A DNA stretch of 64,000 bases from Punctularia strigosozonata HHB-11173 SS5 (lineage: Eukaryota; Basidiomycota; Agaricomycetes; Corticiales; Punctulariaceae): contig NW_006767435.1 in NCBI RefSeq assembly GCF_000264995.1, positions 1,632,073 through 1,696,072 on the forward strand, written 5' to 3'. Both the position numbers and the translations under genes were made by a program. The notes below the pieces were generated by a model. That model saw nothing but the letters and a program-made list of their open reading frames with translations, was not told the DNA's origin and did not search any database. Shown here in pieces: positions 56,401 through 64,000 of this stretch; positions within the stretch are counted from its first letter, which is position 1, and each line of letters opens with the position of its first letter.

Positions 56401-59400
56401 ACTTGCGGAAGTTGACCAGGCGTCGAGATATAATGTATTGGATCCGGATGCTGATGACATGCGACTGGAAATGCATCTCCGACCGACCCGTCTTTTTCCA
56501 GTTCATCGATGACCTCTCGCCACATCCCACTGCGTGCAGCTAGATTGTGCGCGTTGCCTAGGATGAACAATCCTTCTTTGGCACGAGAAAGGGCCACTGG
56601 ATACGGTATTAGGCCATGTGTTTACTGCGATTACGATCGCGAGAAAACGCACCATTGGTACGATTCTCAGACTTGGGATAGATGGAGATGGGTCAGTTAT
56701 CACGCAATGATTCACTACGACAGATGAACTGACCTTCAGAAAACCAATATTTGGCTTTGCTGGACGTGCACTAACTATTGCCTCATCGTCGTCTTCAGGG
56801 ATTCCAGAGTTCCGCACAAGCGACAGGATAACGATCTGCCAAACGATCAGATCACTCCCATCTGACTATATGTCGTCCACTTCACCTTTGCTTCTTCGCC
56901 CTGATAATTATCTATTGTCCGAATTCTGCATGGCCCCATTCAGTGACAATCGAGTACAAACTCTCCGTCGCACCAACCTAACCTGCTCATGTTGTCAGTA
57001 TCAAAGGGAGCTCATCGTAGTACTGGCACCCACCCGCTTAGCGACCTTCACCTGTTCAACAACTGGGTCGTTTGTATCCGCTTCGGCCTCGTGGTCGGCA
57101 AGATCGGCCTGATCCCGTTCATCAATGAGAACGGCAACCTCACCAGCCAGGGCATCTCGAACGCGAGCCAATTGTCCAAGGTAGCCGCAGAGGACCTGTT
57201 TGACTCATGAGAACAAAGCGAGAAACCAAGCTCTGCCCCACGAACAACGATATCACCCTCTTGGCTATAAGATCCTTGACGAAGCAAATACAACACTAGA
57301 TCTTTGATCATATCGACCTTCGCGATGGTTAGAAGCTGTCCCAAAGTCGTCAGGCCGTTCGTACCTCGAAGGTGTTGAATTTGCTGGAGGACTCTTCTCC
57401 ACCTCCATTTTCCTTGTGATTATGCGTGAAGAAGAAGACATCCTTGGCCAATCCTCGGACATGTGGATAAGCTTTGACAAGATCATGATCCTCAAGAGTT
57501 GGGTAAAGGGTTTTCCTGCAGAGCATGTTAGAGCTAGACAGAGCGCTGAGCACAATGCCTGCCTGATAAGATTTGAGATTGTGGGCCGCATGCGTCGCTG
57601 TACGTCAATACGTGACATCGGGAACCCTCCACTCGAGAGGCGCTCCATCAGCGACTGATCGAACTTGTATAATTGCCGGCCACGAGGGTTATCCATTGAT
57701 AGTGCTGTAACCTGCAAGTTAGCATGCAACCAATGCTCACTAGATTCAGGGAGGCAGCACCGTAGTTGTTTAGCGTGGGCCGCAATTGCAAAGGGTCGCC
57801 GATGAGAATGCAATGTTGCACAGCACGGGTCAAACTCCCGATGATATGCGTCTCCAGAACTTGGCCCTGAAGACATAATTAGAGGGCCGCCACCATACAG
57901 TGCTAGAGCGACGGTTCACCGCTTCCTCCACAAGCATGACTTTGGGGCCAATAGAGGACAGCAGGGCCGTCAATCTTGCAGCACCTGAAAGTCATATGTT
58001 AGCTACCTTTAACTCATGCATGGACTATCGTACCCGTCGTTGTAGCGCCAATGATGTCGACCCCGTTCAAGAGTTGTCGACGTATCTAATCACGGTGTTC
58101 AGACTCACGACCAATATTCATGCACCAGAGAAGCTTCACCTCATTCTTGCCCTCGTCATATCGCTTCTGCATCTCCGTGTGTCGTTCCCGCAACCTCTCG
58201 TACTCTCGCAGCTGTGTTTCGTGAAGCTGAGTACGGATCTCCCCCGTCCAGTAAGCATCTAGGCGCTCTCGTTCAAGCATTGAGAACGACCAAATATCTG
58301 TTTCGTCAAGAAGTCGAGCCAAAGGTCGGTCCGATACCGGTATCGAGGGGACGGAATCGTAACCAAAATATACGAAGAAAGCTATGGGGTCGTTGAGATC
58401 ATTGACGTCCAGATTTGCGATGAATGGCTCGGCAGATGATTCAAGTGACAGAGATTTCACGGTTTCCACAAGGTCCGGTTCACTTCGCGGTGCTGTAGGT
58501 AGAACACTGCGCTGCCAGAGTTCATCCAAGGGGGAGGAGTCGTCAACAGCAGTACCTGCCTCTGAATCCAAGTCCGAATCGGAGGTGGTGTCCGCGACTT
58601 GTGCCCCGATGGCCTCGTGCTCTTCGGCAAGAACAGCGAAATGGTTGTTCGGACGCTTGACTTCTCCTGATATCTGCGTCACATCCACTTTAGCATCCGG
58701 CTCAAGGTATGAGCCCGGTTGCGAGAGGAATGTCAGGTCCAACCCCTGTCTCCAGTATGCATACATGGAATCGTCTACTTCTTCAACGCGTCCCTTTCCT
58801 TGTCTTTCCCAGGGGCCACCGCCGTCGTGTCGATTGGAGAGATGATACAAATGCGCGATCCATGGGACAGGGTTATGGAAACCCTCATACAACTCGGGAT
58901 AGAATATCTGAAGGTGATCCGTGATTTGGCTACTTTCAATGCGCCCCTTGAGGAACTGCTGCATGAGCGCCACGAACTCCTTCTCGACGTCCTTTAACTC
59001 GCGATAGTTGCGGGAGAATTCTCGGTCAAGGCGGGAACGTCCCGATATTTTCTCGATCTCTTCGATGTTGTACTTCGCGATGCGTTCGTCGGCGGACCTT
59101 GACCCTAATCGAGCGATGCTCGTCGTGATTCCCGCATCCAAGGCCGCGGTCAGTAAATGGTCGAGGGCATGGTTCGTGAAGGCAATCATGAGGATAGGCC
59201 GGATTCCGTTCTTGATGAGTACGCGCAGCAGCTCGACGCCTGTGTAGCTCTTAATCGCGAATCTTTCAGCATACAGTATCGAGGTCTCGGAGCATACTCA
59301 CTTTGCCCGTACCAGGTGGACTATGACGTGAAAGCGTGAATAAGCGGGTGATAGTCGGAACAGGACGTGAATGATTACATACCCTTGTATGAGCGCGAGC

Positions 59401-62073
59401 TCCCTTGTCAACGCTATAACCAAACGTGAACGATATGTTGAGTCGTGAGCATTCAACGTGCAACAAACGCACCGGTGACAACAGCATCTGCCTGCGAAGG
59501 GTCCAGCCTGCTGCTCTGCTGTAGCAGCTGACGAGCGTTCTCGACCGATGCAAGTACGGCAACCGACAGTCGAAGATCTTCCACCCTTGCAGACTCCGGA
59601 AACAGAGAATCCAATCTGAACGTGAACCCGGGCACGGATGCATATGACGGCGGGGAGACGACTACTGAGCGCAAGCTTTCCGGGGGCTGGTGCACGAGAT
59701 ACCGCGCGAAAGGAATTGACGCTGGTTCTATACGTTGTAGAGCTTCCAAGAATGGGCGAATTGACTGCATTGAATTGTTAGTCACGGCAAAGCACACAAT
59801 CAGCGTGTACACCGTACCTCGAACATGACCGGCGCCTCGATGAGTAATTGCGTGCTCTGACTATCGTTCTCAGGGTGCTTCAGCCCATTCAACATCCTGA
59901 GTTCGACCGACGGATCGAAAAAAACCACGGAGGTCAATATACGATCTGCGGATCTCCTTGCGCTTTCTGTGATATCCTGGAGCGAGCTGGATACTATTCC
60001 GAGGTGGACAGCAACATTGCGACCTGACTTCCAGATGAGCGCTATAAGCCCTCCTTGCATCAGCCTCTTGCCACTATCCCAAAACGCCGCCCTGGCCTTG
60101 GCTTGAGGAAGTCGCGCCCGTCCGGGTGGGGCGTCAAAGGACAGACCAATGCTTATGCCCCTTCTGTCGGGCGAGAAGGATTGCACTTCGACGTTCGTAT
60201 AGACATTGAACATAACATTGTCTCGATCACCGGAATGTCCGCGATATTTGCCGCCGCCTTTTTTGATGAGTTCCGCGACCTGTGTCTTTCCGCGGGACAG
60301 AAGATCGTCGTGGACGAGTTGAATCGAGGACCGCAAAGGAGCGGTAAGCTCTTCTCGAAGGAGGCGAAACTGGATGTCTAGCAGACGCTCCACGCTGTTT
60401 GCCGGTAGGTGATGAGGAGCGTTATAGAAATTTGCGGGTAGATAGGGTTCGGTACGGCACACCAACTCCTCGTTTGTGGGGGCAATGCGTATGTCTCTGA
60501 TGTCAGAAAAATCGTTATCGTGGCGCGGCCCTTCGGCGCGCTCTTGTCCCGGACCCTGATAGTTGGCCTGAAGAGCCGCGATGATACCTTCGGATGAGCC
60601 ACCGGCGCCCCTCGTGAACGTCAATGCGTTGCGAGGGCGAGCGGCCTTCTCAAGCCTAGTGCGCTCCCGTTCGCCAATGAGGGCGATCCTGTCAACTCTG
60701 CCCTTGAGGTGTCGTAAAACGTGTTCGCGACCCTCGGCAGGCATATCCTTGAATGGATCCTCGAACACGGGCGGGGCAGTAGATATACCCTAAGGGGGTG
60801 ACATCTCAAGCAATCGCAAACCTTCGGTAAGCTCTGATACGTACCTGTATCCAGGTCTCCGTCCATTCTTGAACGTGCATGATCAATGGAACGAGCCGAG
60901 GATGCGTCGCTGCCGCGTTCTTGAAGCGGGTGATACATCTAATAAACATGAGCCCAGAACGCTAAAAGAGAACACGCATGTCCCTCACTCGAACAATACC
61001 TCCGACAGGGCTCCCAGCACCATGCTCCCTACGAGTTCCTTGGACGAAGCTACGTTCAGATCGCGGAAGCTGCGTCTAGTCATTGCATGAGTCATCGACC
61101 CCTCGACGACGTCGGCAAAATGCTCGAAGTTGCTCATGACCAACGCATATAGCGCGCTGAAATTAACACGTCAGCGGACGGTCGATAATCCACGCCATGA
61201 CATACTTGACGAGATGACTTAGTGTGCTTTTCACCACGAACTCCGACGAGAGATACTGTCACGAGAACCTGAGCTTGTAATCGTACACGCAATGGATCCT
61301 GGGCTTACCTGTAGCGCGGGGACGTATCCGCGTTGAAAGGACAGCTTGTTCTTGAAAGAGCCGGCATTCATGGATACCTCGGGGTATTGAATGATGTCAG
61401 AGAAGCGGTTCAGGCCGTTGCCCTGGGATGCTCTGGTCAACACGGGCGTTCGAAGGGACACGCGACTTACGGTAGCGATCTTGTTGAGGAGAAGTTGTCC
61501 CTCTTCGACGGTCTGTGAACGGGTCGATGAGCGCATGCCGATTACCAGACACATGCTACGGACCCACGACGGACTCGCCGCAGAGTTCGCACTCGATAAC
61601 AACGTCACGAAGGCGTATATTTGATGAACACTGCCAAAACGGTAGTCGTCGGCAAGAAAGCGTCTAAGCGCGCCGTGTACGTGTGACGGTGTTGTTGCCT
61701 GAGACGAAGCGAAGAAGACGTCCGTCCCCGAATCCATGACCTTGGCGAGTCCTGCCTCTGTGAGGAAACTGACGACAGGAGCGGCAACCCCGTCAGAGTT
61801 TCCCACAGCAGAGGCCGGACCACCAGCGGTGTTGGGGTTTACTTCATGCTTGAAGCGGCAATCGGTCCGCGTACAATTGCCCGCCCAGAAGAAGGAGCAA
61901 ACTCCTGGGGGGATATTGCCTCTGCCGGACGAGGGACGTGAGGAAGTGGCACTGGGGCCCGCCGCGCCAGGTGACGATGGCGCTGACGGGCCCACATGCG
62001 CGAACTTGCAGGAGGCGCCTCGGCGGCAACCCCCTGGCTTGTTGTAAAAGTGGCATATTGGCCTGCTGGACAT
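53482..62073 (-). CDS. CCCH-finger / UPF1-like helicase / NFX1-finger giant protein (ZNFX1/Hrr1-like)
   Basis: One long gene. It opens with CCCH zinc fingers (ICHFYNKPGGCRRGASCKFAH, then GVCSFFWAGNCTRTDCRFKH). A conserved N-terminal region follows (STLSHLVNALYALVMSNFEH, FEDPFKDMPAEG). The superfamily 1 helicase core starts at ELALIQG joined to PPGTGK (Walker A), then IAFTNHALDHLL, VEEAGQ (Walker B-like) and CILIGDPLQLRPTLNNYG. The NFX1-type region is cysteine-rich (SCEHVAVLPCYEDPS, CGHRCQNPCSETHECTSFC). The C-terminal part begins CPICASPVQKEQ, has HYYQCPNGHTYVIT and ends TLARARQLLLVMIR. Exons that look like separate ORFs join in phase, so I treat 53482-62073 as one protein, probably over 2000 aa. 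S. pombe Hrr1 (RNA-directed RNA polymerase complex) and animal ZNFX1 share the helicase plus NFX1 arrangement; a role in RNA silencing is inference. Confidence 0.85.
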
Positions 62074-62966
62074 GTTACGATCGTTGTTTTAAAGGACGTA
62101 TCAGGTTGGTGGTGGTGGTGGTGGTCAGGAAACGGGGGGATTCCTCGAAACGGCCTTTATGTAGGTCGCACGCGCATGGAAAACTTCTTCGGGAAAGCCA
62201 CCCCCTTCGTATCTATTCTGGACAGCACGGGTCAGATAACGAACATCCTCAACTCGTGTTCGAAGTCCTTAAAGACAACGTGAGACCGTCAGTAAGATGC
62301 AGTCCGTTGAGTTCAAGACATTACCGTATCGGTGAAGATAAGCGCTCATAAGGTTCCTAGCTCTGTGACGACCCGATCACAGTGATACGGGCGTGATAGC
62401 ATTGTCGCATTTGCCGCGTATACGCATAACTAGCGTATGTGCTAGTGAACCGTATTCCGAGCGCTTAAGGAAATGCGGTCGCTGCATGGTCGGAGTCGAG
62501 ATTGGGTACGCCGCATGGATGTCCGAAGATGGTGATTCATGCCGCGTTCGCGTTTCGTACAGGTACGCCGTCTGCGCGGCAGGGACTAAGCTCATCGTTT
62601 TTGAGTAAGGCGAACGCCCTATCAACTCCTCGAAGCCATGAACGCAGGATCTATCAACAGGAACCAAGCTACCTCTTTGGCAGGCGTCAGGCTACTAGCA
62701 GTACAATAATCCTTTCACCCACGGCGAGGTATCAAGAGCTGTTGTAGTGCGTCTGTCCCCGTCAAGACGCGTACGAGGTTGGAGTTCAGGTCAAGCCGAT
62801 GACGCGCTGAGTTAGCTCGTGATTGGATCGGTGTGTCGGCCACGCACCGCGAAACTTCGGGCCGTTCTTGTTGAGGGACCTATGCCCGTATTTGAGCACG
62901 GATCCGACGAGCCCCGAATATTACCGGCGACCATTGTCCCCCGCATCCTCTGTTGTCCCCAGTGAA
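62074..62966. other. Divergent intergenic region with a (GGT)n tract
   Basis: About 890 bp between the giant helicase gene and the right-edge gene. A (GGT)6 microsatellite lies at 62108-62125, in the helicase leader. Short ORFs such as 62377-62667 (-) show no motif. Confidence 0.5.
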
Positions 62967-64000
62967 ATGAAATGGACGGCTTTTACACAGCCGCACGACG
63001 GGCGTACGCCACCGAGCGAAGGTGAAGAAGGCAACGACCAGCCAGGCGATCTGAACGCCAGAACCGAGCGGCGCCGGTCTATACGTCCTCTGATCTTACT
63101 CACACGAGAACGTGGCGTACAGACTGACGTGTGGTCGGGCCTGTTGACGCCGGGACTACCATCCGCACCCGCGTACAGTGACCGCGTGTCCTCCGTTTCG
63201 CCGGGAGAAGGCCCATCCGAATCATCTTCCCTCGCCGAGTCGAACCAGTCGGCCGTGATGAGCTCCCTTCTTGAGCGCGCGACCACGCTCCTACACCGAC
63301 TCACCCAGGCCGACGCGCTCACGCTCTCGAACCGGCTCAAGCGGCAGCACCTCGGCGGCACGGAGATGGTCGCCCACCTATCGCGCACGACCGTCGACGC
63401 GATCGTGCACGATGCAACGGCACTGCGGACGCACTATCGGAGCTTACTCGAGGACGAGAAGGTGACGACATCGTGCACGCGGAGGGACTTGCGCGTGTTG
63501 TTCAAGCTCCTAAAGGAGGCATTCACGGAGATGGGTCAGATGCGCGTGACGCTGAACGAGGTGATATTAGAGCCGGCAATTGCGCCGAAGATAAGCGAGG
63601 CAGCCATGAATCCATCCAAGTCGGAGGGTGGCGATGCGGCGAAGGAGGCGGGATTCACGGCAGCGAGCTTGATGGCACCGATCTCCAAGCTGTTTGGTGG
63701 GCCGCAACTGCAGGAAGGAGGGCGACGACCAACGGCGCTGATGCGGTCGTCGAGCCGCGGGCGGGGCTCAGCCCTGCGACCGCCGGCGAGGTTGGTGCCC
63801 AAGTCTGGACCCGCTCTGTCCGCCACGGGGACCACCGTCAACGTCGAGTTTTCCGGCACGGGAGTAGGTCGGGCGGTGTCCAAGTCGCTGCGTCAGGATC
63901 CGGAGGTGGCCTCGCCATCGGCGTCCACTTCACGCAGCGTAATGGAGATCTTTGCGGGCGCACCGCGACCCGAGGCGGACCCATGGGTCGTGATACCCAA
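62967..64000 (+). CDS. Unidentified protein, 3' end beyond the window
   Basis: A frame open from ATG at 62967 (MKWTAFTQPHDGRTPP) to the window end without a stop, at least 344 codons. After a basic, Ser/Pro-rich N-terminus there is a helical region (SSLLERATTLLHRLTQADAL, LSNRLKRQHLGGTEMVAHLS, DLRVLFKLLKEAFTEMGQMR), then a Ser/Arg/Gly-rich linker with VNVEFSGTGVGRAVSKSL. The helical part looks like a folded fungal domain I cannot name. An internal Met at 63258 (MSSLLERA) is an alternative start. Introns cannot be excluded. Confidence 0.6.
   Translation, partial: MKWTAFTQPHDGRTPPSEGEEGNDQPGDLNARTERRRSIRPLILLTRERGVQTDVWSGLLTPGLPSAPAYSDRVSSVSPGEGPSESSSLAESNQSAVMSSLLERATTLLHRLTQADALTLSNRLKRQHLGGTEMVAHLSRTTVDAIVHDATALRTHYRSLLEDEKVTTSCTRRDLRVLFKLLKEAFTEMGQMRVTLNEVILEPAIAPKISEAAMNPSKSEGGDAAKEAGFTAASLMAPISKLFGGPQLQEGGRRPTALMRSSSRGRGSALRPPARLVPKSGPALSATGTTVNVEFSGTGVGRAVSKSLRQDPEVASPSASTSRSVMEIFAGAPRPEADPWVVIP

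Noticed and set aside
60800-61230. Treating the CCCH-finger ORF (61231-62073) and the helicase ORFs as separate genes
   Set aside because: Bridging exons (YLSSEFVVKSTLSHLVN, ALYALVMSNFEHFADVVE, ITRFKNAAATHPRLVPLIMH) join them in phase with GT-AG introns.

Overview
The window is a gene-dense, intron-rich nuclear segment of a filamentous fungus. Short introns of about 47-60 nt with CTNAC-like branch points, DASH and autophagy genes, CYP-type P450 arrays, two HSP12-like genes and many 4-17-exon genes point to Basidiomycota, Agaricomycetes. A wood-decay polypore-like fungus is my guess; the species is not identifiable from sequence alone. I rebuilt gene models by hand from conserved motifs, GT-AG (twice GC-AG) boundaries and reading-frame arithmetic. 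Where exon lengths sum to an exact multiple of three I give a protein length.

Layout. 0-5.9 kb: ATG6/Beclin-1 (-), a BLI-3-like flavin-binding protein (+) and a putative fucosyltransferase-like membrane protein, copy A (+). 6-8.35 kb: a 5'-truncated P450 (-) lying against the start of DBP10 (+, 8.55-11.7 kb). 11.8-15.7 kb: the queuine tRNA-ribosyltransferase catalytic subunit (-) and copy B of the fucosyltransferase-like gene (-), inverted relative to copy A with the same five-exon plan. 15.7-17.6 kb is gene-poor, with a frameshifted coding remnant, telomere-like repeats and a long palindrome. 17.6-27.7 kb: mitochondrial TyrRS (+), an EMP70/TM9SF protein (-), DASH subunit DUO1 (-), an orphan viroplasmin-domain protein (-) and ATG27 (-). 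28-30.7 kb: an ataxin-3-type deubiquitinase (+) split by a 714-bp hAT-like transposon with an 8-bp target-site duplication. 30.9-39 kb: divergent HSP12 paralogues, a senescence-domain protein (+), NUP50 (+) and a Gyp1-like TBC RabGAP (-). 39.4-47.2 kb: a tandem array of three related P450s, the first a pseudogene. 47.6-62.1 kb: ILV3 (-), PEX5 (-) and a giant CCCH/helicase/NFX1-finger protein related to ZNFX1/Hrr1 (-). An unidentified gene (+) runs off the right edge.

How the genes relate. Most are unlinked housekeeping functions: autophagy (ATG6, ATG27), peroxisome import (PEX5), branched-chain amino acid synthesis (ILV3), ribosome assembly (DBP10), tRNA modification and charging, nuclear pore and kinetochore. 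The P450 array and the fucosyltransferase-like pair are the accessory parts. The most notable structures are the transposon inside ataxin-3, the inverted gene pair, the decaying P450 array, and exons of 9-18 nt in several genes, including one that carries the P450 heme cysteine. No rRNA, tRNA or CRISPR array was recognised. I did not find a clearly novel multi-gene system.
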